From: Psychrosphaera haliotis
GTDB taxonomy: Bacteria > Pseudomonadota > Gammaproteobacteria > Enterobacterales > Alteromonadaceae
DNA: 64,000 bases
Reading direction: 5' to 3'
Assembly: GCF_039523615.1 (NCBI RefSeq)
Contig: NZ_BAAAFQ010000004.1
Span: 558,001-622,000 of the forward strand
The stretch's first letter is position 1, and every line of letters starts with the position of its first letter. The notes under the pieces were generated by a model. The model had not been told where the DNA came from. It ran no database searches and was given only the letters and a program-made list of their open reading frames with translations. The position numbers and the translations under genes were made by a program. This document shows, in pieces, positions 1 through 8,405 of the stretch.

Positions 1-1082
1 GGCTTTAGCTTTGCATAAGCACTGCTATCAAACGCCCAACCTGACAATAAAGAAGTCGCAAAAACAGCGGCGATGTTCATGGCATTAAACTCACCATACA
101 AAGGTAAATCTAAAGATGTTGTCTCTTTGGAACCCGACAATTGCCACTCAATTTCCAAGTGCAAACCATACGACTGGCATTCAACCGTTTTAACCCAAAC
201 ATATTCGCTATAAGCTGGCACACTTTCGGACTGACCATAAGCAACCAGCCTGGTTGGTTCTGTTACTAAATGTCCTAACTTTTCACCATAACTATCATCA
301 ACATTAATCACAGCTACTCGAGGTTGGTAATCAATAAACAACTTAGCTTTTTCAGCGAAGTATTGATCCATCGTACCGTGATAGTCTAAATGCTCATGAG
401 TTAAGTTGGTAAAGACTGCAATATCAAAATCTAGCCCTGCTACTCGCCCTTGAGCTAGAGCATGGGACGAAACTTCCATTGCTGCGGCTTTAAAGTTGGA
501 CTCTGAAAATGTAGATAACAATTTGTAAACGTCTGTTATGCCAGGTGTCGTATTGTTTGACGGGACTAGATTATCTATATGTCCAGTACCCATTGTGCCA
601 ATGACTGCGCAACCGTTTTGTTTTTTCAATTTGGTGCTATCCATGTCGGCTATTTGTGCTAACAAATGGCTAATGGACGTTTTTCCGTTTGTACCGGTAA
701 TTCCAATAACGGGTAACACGTCACTTTGAGCAAAATAAAAATGCTGACAAAGCGCCGCTAATTCATCTCGAAGATTTTGTACGGTTTTGATAAATACGTC
801 AGCATGTGGCGCAAAGTCGTCTGGTAAATGACACTCTGCATCAATTAATACAGCATCTGCACCTTTGTCTATCGCGCTTTTTATAAAGTCAGCACCATTT
901 AAATCGTGGCCAAATAACGCAACAAAAATATCGCCTTTGGTAACTTGCCGACTGTCCTGTACTAAACGACGAGAAAGCATCGACTCATGCGATGCTTTGT
1001 TAGGTGTTTGGTTTTGTTTGATATTCCTGAGTAAATGTTCATTTAACTCATGAATAATTTGTTCTGCTTTAGTTAACATCAT
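1..1082 (-). CDS. murE: MurE, UDP-MurNAc-tripeptide synthetase (3' end outside the window)
   Basis: Cytoplasmic peptidoglycan ligase that adds the third residue (meso-diaminopimelate in Gram-negatives) to UDP-MurNAc-L-Ala-D-Glu using ATP. Translating the minus strand from the edge gives an open frame of about 360 residues. It contains the Mur ligase P-loop GITGTNGKTS, followed by TTPG and the conserved EVSSHAL and FTNLTHEHLDYHGT signatures. Two adjacent in-frame ATG codons (1080-1082 and 1077-1079) sit inside the last codons of ftsI, so the genes overlap by 11-14 bp and are probably translationally coupled. The C-terminal ligase domain lies beyond position 1. It is the fifth gene of the dcw run here. 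Confidence 0.95.
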   Translation of the reverse strand, partial: MMLTKAEQIIHELNEHLLRNIKQNQTPNKASHESMLSRRLVQDSRQVTKGDIFVALFGHDLNGADFIKSAIDKGADAVLIDAECHLPDDFAPHADVFIKTVQNLRDELAALCQHFYFAQSDVLPVIGITGTNGKTSISHLLAQIADMDSTKLKKQNGCAVIGTMGTGHIDNLVPSNNTTPGITDVYKLLSTFSESNFKAAAMEVSSHALAQGRVAGLDFDIAVFTNLTHEHLDYHGTMDQYFAEKAKLFIDYQPRVAVINVDDSYGEKLGHLVTEPTRLVAYGQSESVPAYSEYVWVKTVECQSYGLHLEIEWQLSGSKETTSLDLPLYGEFNAMNIAAVFATSLLSGWAFDSSAYAKLK

Positions 1083-2910
1083 CGCGTCTCCGCCTAATGT
1101 CTGCTAACTGAATTTTTTTGTCTCCAACGGCATCAGGTGCAACGTTTAATATTCGTAACGTTTGTCGCATTATTCGTCCAAAGGTTGGGGCCGCGGTTTC
1201 GCCGCCATAATAATAATCACCTTTTGGATCGTTGAGCACCACTACAACAGCTATCTTAGGGTTTGATACCGGACCAACACCAGCAAAGGTATTGACGTAA
1301 TCATGACCGTACCCACCCGCCATTGCTTTTTGACTTGTGCCTGTTTTACCAGCAACACGATAGCCTTTTACCATGGCATTTTTACCAGAACCATCGGCAG
1401 AAATAACGCTTTCCATCATGCCTAAAACATTAAAGGCAACATCTTCACCAACGACTCTTTCTGCTGGTTTTTCTATGCCTGTTTGCACAATTGATAATGG
1501 TCGACTTACGCCACCAGCACCAATAGTGGTATACATTCTTACTAATTGTGCGGCGGTAACAGAAATACCATAGCCAAACGACAAGCTAGCTATTTCAGAG
1601 TCAGACCAACGTCTTCTGTCATTAAATAAACCGGTGCTTTCGCCTACCAAATCCACACCACTGCTATCTACTAGACCCATTTTATAAAACAAACCTAAGA
1701 ACGAATCTTTAGGTGTTGATAATGCAAGTTTTGTAGAGCCCATATTAGAGGAATACTTAAGCACATCAGCTAGACTTAACATGCCTCTGTTTCTAGGATC
1801 TGAAATACGACGTCCGCCAATTCTCATGTAACCCGGTGAAGTATCAACTAAATCTAACGTGCCATATGAGCCATATTCCAACGCATTAAGCACAGAAATA
1901 GGTTTCATTGTTGAACCAGGTTCAAATGTGTCGGTAATTGCTCGGTTTCTGAAGCGATGCATAGAGACATTCATACGATTATTCGGGTTAAATGACGGGC
2001 TATTTACCATCGCTAAAACTTCAGCGGTTTCTACATCAACAACAATTGCACTACCTGACGCTGCTTCGTAGGTTTGCACCGCTTTTTTCAATTCTTGATA
2101 TACCGCACTTTGAATACGTTGATCTATTGTGAGAGCAATATCTTGCGGCTCAGATCCCTTTTGCTCTTCAAGTACCTCTATTTCACGGCCTTTAGCATCT
2201 TTTATAACTTTGCGTTTGCTCGGCGTACCAACCATCCAGTCATTGTGGCGAAGCTCAACACCTTCTATTCCTTTGCCATCAATGTTTGTGAAGCCAACAA
2301 CGTGAGCGGCAATCTCGCCAGCTGGATAATAACGTTTTGACTCTTCGCGTAGCCTTACACCTGGAATTCTTAATTGTTGAACATAATCAGCAACCACTGG
2401 ATTGGTTTTACGCTTTAAGTAAATAAAGCGTTTGTCTTGGTTGTTTGTGATACGCGCTAAAAGTTCGTGTTCTTCCATTTGAAGCACTTTAGCTAGCGCT
2501 TTCCAGCGAATATCGGTATCAAAATCTGGATAGTCTAAAACGCGTTTTGGGTCAGCCCAAATAGTTTGAACAGGGACACTAACAGCTAGCTCAACGCCAT
2601 TTCTGTCGGTGATCATGCCACGCTGTACTGAAGATTGTTTTACACGAACGGTACGTTTGTCGCCTTCTTGAATGAGTTTTTCTGGTTGGATAATTTGTAA
2701 GTAAGCCGCACGGCCAATAACGGTACTAAAGACAAGTACCAAGCAGGTAATAACAAATTGAAAACGCCAACGGTTAACAGATGGCTTGGTTAATTGCTTT
2801 GCTTGTTTAGTTTGTTTGCTCGATTTTAGGCCAGACTTAGCCTGAGCGCCTTTCTTGGTGCTACGTTTGGTTGTTGTTTTTTTATTCTTATTATTCAACC
2901 AGTCCTTCAT
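1069..2910 (-). CDS. ftsI: FtsI, septal penicillin-binding protein 3
   Basis: Transpeptidase that cross-links septal peptidoglycan in the divisome with FtsW and FtsQLB. The 613 residues comprise a Lys-rich cytoplasmic tail (about 1-45), one transmembrane helix (about 50-70), a pedestal domain and a transpeptidase domain. The three active-site motifs are intact: STMK with Ser333, SSN at about 387-389 and KTGT at about 522-525. The N-terminal tail is somewhat longer than in E. coli and is unusually rich in Lys and Thr. The start overlaps the end of ftsL by 4 bp and the stop overlaps murE. Confidence 0.97.
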   Translation of the reverse strand: MKDWLNNKNKKTTTKRSTKKGAQAKSGLKSSKQTKQAKQLTKPSVNRWRFQFVITCLVLVFSTVIGRAAYLQIIQPEKLIQEGDKRTVRVKQSSVQRGMITDRNGVELAVSVPVQTIWADPKRVLDYPDFDTDIRWKALAKVLQMEEHELLARITNNQDKRFIYLKRKTNPVVADYVQQLRIPGVRLREESKRYYPAGEIAAHVVGFTNIDGKGIEGVELRHNDWMVGTPSKRKVIKDAKGREIEVLEEQKGSEPQDIALTIDQRIQSAVYQELKKAVQTYEAASGSAIVVDVETAEVLAMVNSPSFNPNNRMNVSMHRFRNRAITDTFEPGSTMKPISVLNALEYGSYGTLDLVDTSPGYMRIGGRRISDPRNRGMLSLADVLKYSSNMGSTKLALSTPKDSFLGLFYKMGLVDSSGVDLVGESTGLFNDRRRWSDSEIASLSFGYGISVTAAQLVRMYTTIGAGGVSRPLSIVQTGIEKPAERVVGEDVAFNVLGMMESVISADGSGKNAMVKGYRVAGKTGTSQKAMAGGYGHDYVNTFAGVGPVSNPKIAVVVVLNDPKGDYYYGGETAAPTFGRIMRQTLRILNVAPDAVGDKKIQLADIRRRRDDVN

Positions 2911-3236
2911 GGCAACGTAACTACCACCTCTTGTTCTGATGTTGGACGATCCATTTCTAAACGTTCACGAGCAATGTTTTCAACGCGGCTGTGTTCAGCC
3001 AACGCTCGTTGCTCTAATAACAAATGGCGCCAACGCAAATCGATGTCATCACGTTGCTGCAGCAAAACGTCTTGCTGTATTACCATTTGTCTATTTAACT
3101 GTGCCCAATGCACCACTGCCAAAGCAGCGACAACATTGAGCAGCAGAAGCCCCACTGTAAGCTTGTGCTTACTTAAGTCGCTGAGAATATAGCGAGCTAA
3201 TTGAGTATCAACGACATTTTTTATTGTTATGTTCAT
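2907..3236 (-). CDS. ftsL: FtsL, divisome protein
   Basis: Small bitopic divisome protein that pairs with FtsB and FtsQ and activates FtsWI. The 109 residues show a short cytoplasmic N-terminus, one hydrophobic helix at about 27-45, and a heptad-like periplasmic region (about 46-95) expected to form the FtsB coiled coil. The start overlaps rsmH by 4 bp and the end overlaps ftsI by 4 bp. Position between rsmH and ftsI supports the call more strongly than sequence, because FtsL diverges quickly. Confidence 0.92.
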   Translation of the reverse strand: MNITIKNVVDTQLARYILSDLSKHKLTVGLLLLNVVAALAVVHWAQLNRQMVIQQDVLLQQRDDIDLRWRHLLLEQRALAEHSRVENIARERLEMDRPTSEQEVVVTLP

Positions 3237-4168
3237 GTCGACAATCTTTCAGCTATTCTCAGGACGGAGCTGCGCGCACGGCTATTGCTAGCAATTTCTT
3301 GTTCCGATGGCTTAATTGCTTTGCCAATCGGTTTCATTTTTATACCTTTGTTTAACTCTTCTTCGGTCACAGGCAAGCCTCTAGGCACTTGTTTGCCTTG
3401 GCTTTGCTTGCGGATGAATTGCTTAACAATTCTATCTTCCAAAGAATGAAAGCTAATCACTGACAGTCGACCGGTAGGCTTCAAGACTTCTAACGACGCA
3501 TCTAACGCGCGCTCTATTTCCACTAACTCGCTATTTATATATATTCTTATTCCCTGGAAGGTGCGAGTAGCTGGGTGTTTCTTCTCAGCCTTACTCTTTG
3601 GTACAGTTGCAGCCACTAAATTAGCTAAATCGGTTGTCGTAAGAATCGGAGATTCTTCTCGCGCAGCAAGGATCTTTCTTGCTACACGTTTCGCAAACTT
3701 TTCTTCACCATAATTTTTTAACGCAAAAACAATATCTTCTTCTTCGGCTTTAGCTAACCAATCCGCCGCAGAAATACCACGGCTATAGTCCATTCTCATG
3801 TCTAACGGACCTGGCTTCATAAAGCTAAATCCTCGGTCAGCTTCGTCTAACTGAGGCGATGACACACCTAAGTCCATTAGAATACCGTCTACTTTGCCTA
3901 CAACGTCGTGCTTTTGTGCCACAGCAAGAAGTTCAGAAAACGGTGTATGCTCAATGGTAAAGCTTGGATTGTCGGCAAAACGCTTTGCAGCTTCTATTGC
4001 CGTTGGATCACGATCGATTGCTATTAAACGGCCATTTTCATTTAGTTGACTTAAAACGTGAGATGAGTGTCCACCTCTACCAAAAGTACAATCGATATAA
4101 ATCCCATCTGGCTTTATGTTTAAGCCATTAATGGATTCTTCTAATAATACCGATACGTGTGCTGTCAT
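3233..4168 (-). CDS. rsmH: RsmH (MraW), 16S rRNA m4C1402 methyltransferase
   Basis: SAM-dependent enzyme that N4-methylates C1402 of 16S rRNA in the ribosomal P site. The 311 residues begin with the typical HVSVLLEE start and contain the SAM-binding stretch DCTFGRGGHS (about 27-36), MDLGVSSPQLD and the C-terminal SFHSLEDRIVKQF signature. Length matches the family. It lies 33 bp downstream of mraZ and overlaps ftsL by 4 bp, so it is in the same transcript. Confidence 0.97.
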   Translation of the reverse strand: MTAHVSVLLEESINGLNIKPDGIYIDCTFGRGGHSSHVLSQLNENGRLIAIDRDPTAIEAAKRFADNPSFTIEHTPFSELLAVAQKHDVVGKVDGILMDLGVSSPQLDEADRGFSFMKPGPLDMRMDYSRGISAADWLAKAEEEDIVFALKNYGEEKFAKRVARKILAAREESPILTTTDLANLVAATVPKSKAEKKHPATRTFQGIRIYINSELVEIERALDASLEVLKPTGRLSVISFHSLEDRIVKQFIRKQSQGKQVPRGLPVTEEELNKGIKMKPIGKAIKPSEQEIASNSRARSSVLRIAERLST

Positions 4169-4201
4169 TATTGCTGCCGTTTAATTTACTTAGATTTATA
4201 T

Positions 4202-4660
4202 TTAGAACGAAAACTCTTTGAGTCGATCTGTCATTTCATAATCGCCTTCTAGCTCCGCTGCAATATCTTCTGCCATTTGGGCATGCCACTGTTCTTCCGA
4301 CCACATTTCAAACTTATTAAGTTGTCCGGTTAAAACAATCGATTTTTGCAACTCGGCGTGTTGACGTAATTGGGCAGGTAATAAAATGCGGCCTGCTTTA
4401 TCCATATCAACTTCATGTGCATTACCTAGTAATACACGCTGAACACGTCGTTCTTGAGCATTCATAGAAGATAATTGACGTAACTTAAATTCAATTTCTT
4501 CCCACTCAACTAACGGGTATAACAACAAACACGGCTGGTGCAGATCTACAGTACAAACCATTTTACCTTCAGACTCAGACAGCAAAAGCTCACGATATCG
4601 AGTTGGTATCGATAATCGTCCTTTACTGTCTAATGATAAGGTATTTGCACCGCGAAACAT
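4202..4660 (-). CDS. mraZ: MraZ, dcw cluster transcriptional regulator
   Basis: AbrB-like DNA-binding protein that represses the dcw promoter upstream of its own gene. The 152 residues carry two SpoVT/AbrB-type half domains: MFRGANTLSLDSKGRLSIPTR at the N-terminus, split here as MFRGANTLSL plus DSKGRLSIP, and the second DKAGRILLPAQLR at about 91-103. Both have the D-x-K/A-G-R core. A GGAG ribosome-binding site lies about 7 bases before the ATG. First gene of the minus-strand dcw operon, with a promoter and GTGGGA repeats directly upstream. Confidence 0.96.
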   Translation of the reverse strand: MFRGANTLSLDSKGRLSIPTRYRELLLSESEGKMVCTVDLHQPCLLLYPLVEWEEIEFKLRQLSSMNAQERRVQRVLLGNAHEVDMDKAGRILLPAQLRQHAELQKSIVLTGQLNKFEMWSEEQWHAQMAEDIAAELEGDYEMTDRLKEFSF

Positions 4661-4710
4661 TGTCGCTCCATTTTGTGGTTGTTATTTCCACTGTTATGTT
4701 TGGGACTGGG

Positions 4711-4736
4711 TACCAATATATCCCACAATTTCCCAC
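4711..4736 (-). promoter_or_regulatory. MraZ operator repeats of the dcw promoter
   Basis: Minus-strand direct repeats at exact 10-bp intervals: GTGGGA (4736-4731), GTGGGA (4726-4721) and a degenerate TTGGTA (4716-4711). MraZ is known to bind TGGG-type direct repeats upstream of mraZ. They lie just downstream of the predicted transcription start. Confidence 0.75.
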
Positions 4737-4744
4737 TAACACAC

Positions 4745-4774
4745 AGTTTAGGCTTCCATTCAATATATTGTCAA
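4745..4774 (-). promoter_or_regulatory. Predicted sigma-70 promoter of mraZ/dcw
   Basis: On the minus strand a perfect -35 box TTGACA (4774-4769) is followed after 18 bases by TAAACT (4750-4745), a 4/6 match to the -10 consensus. Transcription would start near 4738, right at the MraZ-type repeats. A repressor bound there would block initiation, matching the known autoregulation of mraZ. Confidence 0.6.
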
Positions 4775-4844
4775 GCTAATAAGCGGCAAGTTTTTGCCGT
4801 AAAGAACCTTTAAAACAAGGCTTTTGAATAAGGTGCTGAATATC

Positions 4845-4860
4845 GTGGGAAATAGTGGGG
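4845..4860 (+). promoter_or_regulatory. Second, oppositely oriented MraZ-like repeat pair
   Basis: On the plus strand, GTGGGA (4845-4850) and GTGGGG (4855-4860) again sit 10 bp apart, facing away from mraZ and about 110 bp from the first set. The spacing and core match the mraZ-proximal repeats, so MraZ binding is likely. No gene starts nearby on the plus strand until 5170. The remainder of 4861-4981 shows nothing recognisable. Confidence 0.5.
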
Positions 4861-4981
4861 AGTAAGCATTTCAAATTATCAATAAAGTCAAAAAAAATAA
4901 TATTAGAAATTTGCCAAAAAATTCGATTTAAGCAATAAAACCCACGTCACCTACTTTAATAAAACTTGGCTAGCTTTAGCC

Positions 4982-5015
4982 TGAAACATTTACAACCTCC
5001 TACGTAAATGTTTCA
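4982..5015 (+). repeat. Perfect 12-bp inverted repeat upstream of the BON gene
   Basis: TGAAACATTTAC (4982-4993) and GTAAATGTTTCA (5004-5015) are perfect reverse complements separated by the 10-base loop AACCTCCTAC. There is no T-run on either side, so it is not an intrinsic terminator. It could be a protein-binding palindrome or an RNA hairpin in the leader of the next gene. Confidence 0.55.
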
Positions 5016-5169
5016 TACAGCATCCATTGAACCAATGCCAAAAACAAACAAATCCGTTTACTTTCAGTAATTTAAAAAATGGCACAAAGTTGGCAACAGC
5101 TAGAATGAACAAACAGGCGTACCCTCGAAGCATTTAGGTACGCAGATGATTATCATTAAGGAGACGTTT

Positions 5170-5715
5170 ATGAATAAGTTAACTAAAACTTTATCAGCAG
5201 TAGCAGTGGTTAGTGTATTGGGCCTTTCTTCACAAGCCGAAGCTAACGACTGGAAAGACAAAAGTAAAGATGCATGGATAGACGGCAAAGCTGAAACCGT
5301 TTTACTCATGAATACAAACCTAAACTCCTTTGACATTAATACAGACGTAGAAAAAGGTGTGGTGATTTTAACGGGTAAAGTCGACAGCAAAGTTGAGCGA
5401 GACCTAGCCGAAGAACTCATCGAGTCATTAGATGGCGTAAATAGCGTGGAAAATGAACTCACCGTTATGAACAAAGACAAAAGCAGTTTTGGTAATACCA
5501 TGATGGATGCCAAAGTCGCCACGGTATTAGAAACAAAATACTTACTAGAGTCTGAAGTTTCAGCAACAGACATTGATATTGAAGCAGAAAACGGCGTCGT
5601 TAAATTAAGCGGCTTGGTATCTAGCGATGCAGAGCATGACTTAGCCATCGCCATTGCAAAAAATACTGATGACGTAAAGCGCGTTATCGATGAATTAGAA
5701 GTAACTGAAGAATAA
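5170..5715 (+). CDS. Periplasmic BON-domain protein (OsmY-like)
   Basis: Predicted secreted protein of 181 residues from the ATG at 5170, chosen over the ATG at 5146 because AAGGAG precedes it by 6 bases and a typical signal peptide (about 1-25, ending SQAEA) starts there. The mature part holds two BON domains (about 37-104 and 115-180), each with the alternating acidic and hydrophobic pattern and central G(V)V-L-G segment. This is the architecture of OsmY, a periplasmic chaperone-like protein induced by osmotic stress; by analogy it may bind envelope lipids or proteins. It is monocistronic, with a strong terminator 18 bases after the stop. Confidence 0.85.
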   Translation: MNKLTKTLSAVAVVSVLGLSSQAEANDWKDKSKDAWIDGKAETVLLMNTNLNSFDINTDVEKGVVILTGKVDSKVERDLAEELIESLDGVNSVENELTVMNKDKSSFGNTMMDAKVATVLETKYLLESEVSATDIDIEAENGVVKLSGLVSSDAEHDLAIAIAKNTDDVKRVIDELEVTEE

Positions 5716-5733
5716 CCTGATACTCTCCATCTT

Positions 5734-5758
5734 GCCCGCTATATGCGGGCTTTTTTTT
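5734..5758 (+). terminator. Intrinsic terminator of the BON gene
   Basis: GCCCGC (5734-5739), loop TATAT, GCGGGC (5745-5750), then eight T. The stem also encodes the last codons of the convergent YhhN-type gene. Confidence 0.92.
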
Positions 5759-6386
5759 GCCCTTTTACAAAACCCATTACTAGTAAAACCTGCGCTAAGT
5801 AATAGGTTGTCATTATGCTCAAACCCTCTGCTGGAACCGTTACCACAAACTTGTTAATCGCTATAATGCTGTCGGACACAACAAACGTTAATGCTCCAAG
5901 TGTTATAAGAGGGTTTTGGTTTTTTAAGCCTAAAGTGCTCATGGCCATTGCGAATATGACCAACATATAAAATAGAACCGGTATTAATAAAGTGTCAGTT
6001 TTTGGCAAAACAAAAGCCATCATCACTATAAAATACGTTACAAACGATAATGTCATTTTGTTTGCTGCAAAGGTTAGCTTTTTATAATGGCAAATTAAAA
6101 ATAGGTAAAACACATGCGCAACAAAAAATGCAGACAAGCCAAATACAAAGCTATTGTTTATGGGAAGCGCTAAAAGAATGTCACCTGCAGCCGAGAAGGC
6201 TAAAGCGCCTAACAACAGCAACCTGAACTTACCGGCTAATGAAAACCAAACAAAACCAATTAGCATAAAAATAGGCAAGGCTTTATGAAGATATTGCAAT
6301 GGATAGCCATCCAAGCTTAAACAAAACAGATAACTTAAGCACTGCACGCTGTATATAATAGGGAAGTAAACGGCTTTAGATTTAAT
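5739..6386 (-). CDS. YhhN/TMEM86-type integral membrane protein (lysoplasmalogenase family)
   Basis: Polytopic membrane protein with about seven or eight hydrophobic helices. It shows family features HKALPIFML near the N-terminus, SAAGDILLALP and GLSAFFVAHVFYLFL. Animal members hydrolyse the vinyl-ether bond of lysoplasmalogens; the bacterial role is poorly known. A GTG at 6347 gives 202 residues but has no ribosome-binding site and removes the first helix. The frame stays open upstream, and an ATT at 6386 preceded by AGGA at 9 bases would give 215 residues with a complete first helix. No ATG, GTG or TTG serves in between. The stop lies inside the convergent terminator at 5734-5758. Confidence 0.75.
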   Translation of the reverse strand: MKSKAVYFPIIYSVQCLSYLFCLSLDGYPLQYLHKALPIFMLIGFVWFSLAGKFRLLLLGALAFSAAGDILLALPINNSFVFGLSAFFVAHVFYLFLICHYKKLTFAANKMTLSFVTYFIVMMAFVLPKTDTLLIPVLFYMLVIFAMAMSTLGLKNQNPLITLGALTFVVSDSIIAINKFVVTVPAEGLSIMTTYYLAQVLLVMGFVKGQKKARI

Positions 6387-6441
6387 GAGGTTGATTCCTA
6401 GTAAGACAAACCCAACTTAACGTAACACATTATTGTTTATA

Positions 6442-6469
6442 GAAAAAAGCCCAACTGTTAGCTGGGCTT
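6442..6469 (-). terminator. Intrinsic terminator of the chemoreceptor operon
   Basis: Read on the minus strand, AGCCCA (6463-6468 complement) pairs with TGGGCT (6448-6453 complement), with a T-run of six at 6448-6443. It ends the run that includes the chemoreceptor at 6505-8382. Confidence 0.85.
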
Positions 6470-6504
6470 ATGTATTTTGTTTCAATATGTTTTTAGTGGT
6501 AAGT

Positions 6505-8382
6505 CTATAAAGTAAACTTGCCTATAATGCCGCTAAGCGTTTTAGATTCACCGTCTAATTTAGTAACTAAGTCATAACTACGCTGCATACTAGTGGAAGT
6601 ATCATCTGCCGTTTCCGCAATCACAGTAATGTTCATGCTTATCTCGCCTGTTGCTGCTGACTGGTCACGAGTGGCCGATGCAACGTGAGTATTCACTTCT
6701 GTTAACTTACCAACTTCGGTTGATATGTTTGTTAAACCTTCTACGCAAGACTGTAAAAACTCTGACGTTGCTTTTGCACTTTGGTTACCAGCTTGAATAT
6801 CGTTTACCGTCTCTGATGTTTGCATTATAAGCTCACTCATTAACTGACTAATTTCCGCTGTAGATTCGTTTGTGCGTTGCGCTAAGTTTCGTACTTCATC
6901 AGCAACGACTGCAAAACCTCTACCTTGCTCGCCCGCTCTAGCCGCTTCTATTGCTGCATTCAGTGCCAGCAGGTTAGTTTGTTCTGATATACCACGAATC
7001 TCATCCAGAATATTTGTTATTGAACCTATGCTTTCTGACAGTTGGTTAACCGAGCCGACAGACTTACTCATTACCGAGTCTAGTTTGCCCATATTTTCCA
7101 TGGCTTTGTTTAGGTTTTGTGTGCTGGTTAATACGTTATTTTCCGTTGTATTTGCTACTTCCGATGCCCCCTGTGCACTAAAGGAAATTTCCTTAACCGT
7201 TGAGTCCATTTGTTCAATCGCAGCAGCCACCGAAGTAGTACTATCACTTTGACGTGTTGAGTAGGACTGTGACAGTTCAATTTGTTCAAAAACATCAATT
7301 GCAATGGCTTTTAATTGATTTGCGCTCTCAGAAACTTGAATAAACATAACATGTAGCTGCTCTAGGAACTCATCAACTTGTTTGGCCAAGTCACCGATCT
7401 CATTGTTTTCTTCAATTTGTAGTCGAGCAGTTAAGTCGCCACCTTTACTATTTAAATTAGTTACCGCCGCTGTAATTGAATCGATAGGTTTGAAAATTAA
7501 ATCTGATAAAAACTTAACGCCAACAGCGCCAATCAAAATAATAACCAACGCGATAATAATATTGGTCATGATGGCTTGATTTATCGGGCCATATAACTCT
7601 TCGCTGGGGACTTCGGTTACTAAATACCAATCGAGTGACTTTAGTTCCATCGCAAGCATCGTTTTGTCTTCACCGCCGCGGCTAATTTCAGAGGCTTTGT
7701 TAAGAATGGAACCTATCGCTACTTTTTTTCCTCTCATTGACTGATCAGGGTGTAACTGAATAACTCCCTCTTTATCAACAAGGTAAACAATACCGGTTTC
7801 AATCACTTTATATGATGCAATAAGTTGAGACATGGCATCTAGCGAAAGCCCCAACCCCGCCAAACCCATTTTATTGCCATTTACAATCACTTCATAATTG
7901 ATAAACGCCGAAGCCTTGTTTGAAGACTTATCAACATCAATACTAATTTCATATGGTGCTTTACTTGCTAGAAAGGCGTCAAACCAAGGATCGCTTGACG
8001 AATTTACTTGTCGCACAACCCCGTCTTGGGTGTAATAATTTTTGCTTTTCGACGAAACAAAGTAAGCGCTAATAGCACCATATTCACTCTTCAATGTATT
8101 AAGGTGACTTGTTAAAGCGGTTAGTTCGGAGCTTGGTTCTCCAGCTTTAATCCAAGACTTTATATACTCATTCTTAGCCAATGACTTAGAAGGCAAAAGC
8201 GTTTTTTGAATATCAAGTTCAACCCCATTTCGAACTTCTCGTAAAGAAGTTGGTAATGTAGTTTCTTCTACTTTGTTAGATAAAAAAGTAAGTGTTGATG
8301 CAGCAAAGAATCCAGTAGTAATAGTCACTGGGATAACTAATGCAGCAATGAGTACAAAAAATAACAGCCGTTTTAATTTCAT
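6505..8382 (-). CDS. Methyl-accepting chemotaxis protein, dCache-type
   Basis: Transmembrane chemoreceptor of 625 residues. TM1 lies at about 7-35 and a large periplasmic region at about 36-270 reads like a double Cache sensor (GIVYLVDKEGVIQLHPD, DWYLVTEVPSEELYGPI). TM2 lies at about 272-293, followed by a HAMP region with DLTARLQIEENNEIGDLA. The signalling tip is canonical: LLALNAAIEAARAGEQGRG followed by FAVVADEVRNLAQRT. It relays to CheA/CheW. The gene starts 23 bases after the Tsx-like gene ends, so the two are probably co-transcribed. The ligand is not predictable. Confidence 0.93.
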   Translation of the reverse strand: MKLKRLLFFVLIAALVIPVTITTGFFAASTLTFLSNKVEETTLPTSLREVRNGVELDIQKTLLPSKSLAKNEYIKSWIKAGEPSSELTALTSHLNTLKSEYGAISAYFVSSKSKNYYTQDGVVRQVNSSSDPWFDAFLASKAPYEISIDVDKSSNKASAFINYEVIVNGNKMGLAGLGLSLDAMSQLIASYKVIETGIVYLVDKEGVIQLHPDQSMRGKKVAIGSILNKASEISRGGEDKTMLAMELKSLDWYLVTEVPSEELYGPINQAIMTNIIIALVIILIGAVGVKFLSDLIFKPIDSITAAVTNLNSKGGDLTARLQIEENNEIGDLAKQVDEFLEQLHVMFIQVSESANQLKAIAIDVFEQIELSQSYSTRQSDSTTSVAAAIEQMDSTVKEISFSAQGASEVANTTENNVLTSTQNLNKAMENMGKLDSVMSKSVGSVNQLSESIGSITNILDEIRGISEQTNLLALNAAIEAARAGEQGRGFAVVADEVRNLAQRTNESTAEISQLMSELIMQTSETVNDIQAGNQSAKATSEFLQSCVEGLTNISTEVGKLTEVNTHVASATRDQSAATGEISMNITVIAETADDTSTSMQRSYDLVTKLDGESKTLSGIIGKFTL

Positions 8383-8405
8383 GTTTTCTCCAATCTAAGA
8401 AGCGC

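Noticed and set aside
4784..4799. Small hairpin CGGCAA-GTTT-TTGCCG upstream of the dcw promoter
   Set aside because: Stem of six pairs without a T-run on either strand, so not called as a terminator.
5144..5158. Fur-box-like GATGATTATCATTA upstream of the BON gene, and a similar stretch near 12120
   Set aside because: Only one half of the palindrome fits; too weak in A/T-rich DNA to claim iron regulation.
5100..5654. Minus-strand frame of 184 codons opposite the BON gene
   Set aside because: Shadow of the BON gene, which has signal peptide, ribosome-binding site and terminator.
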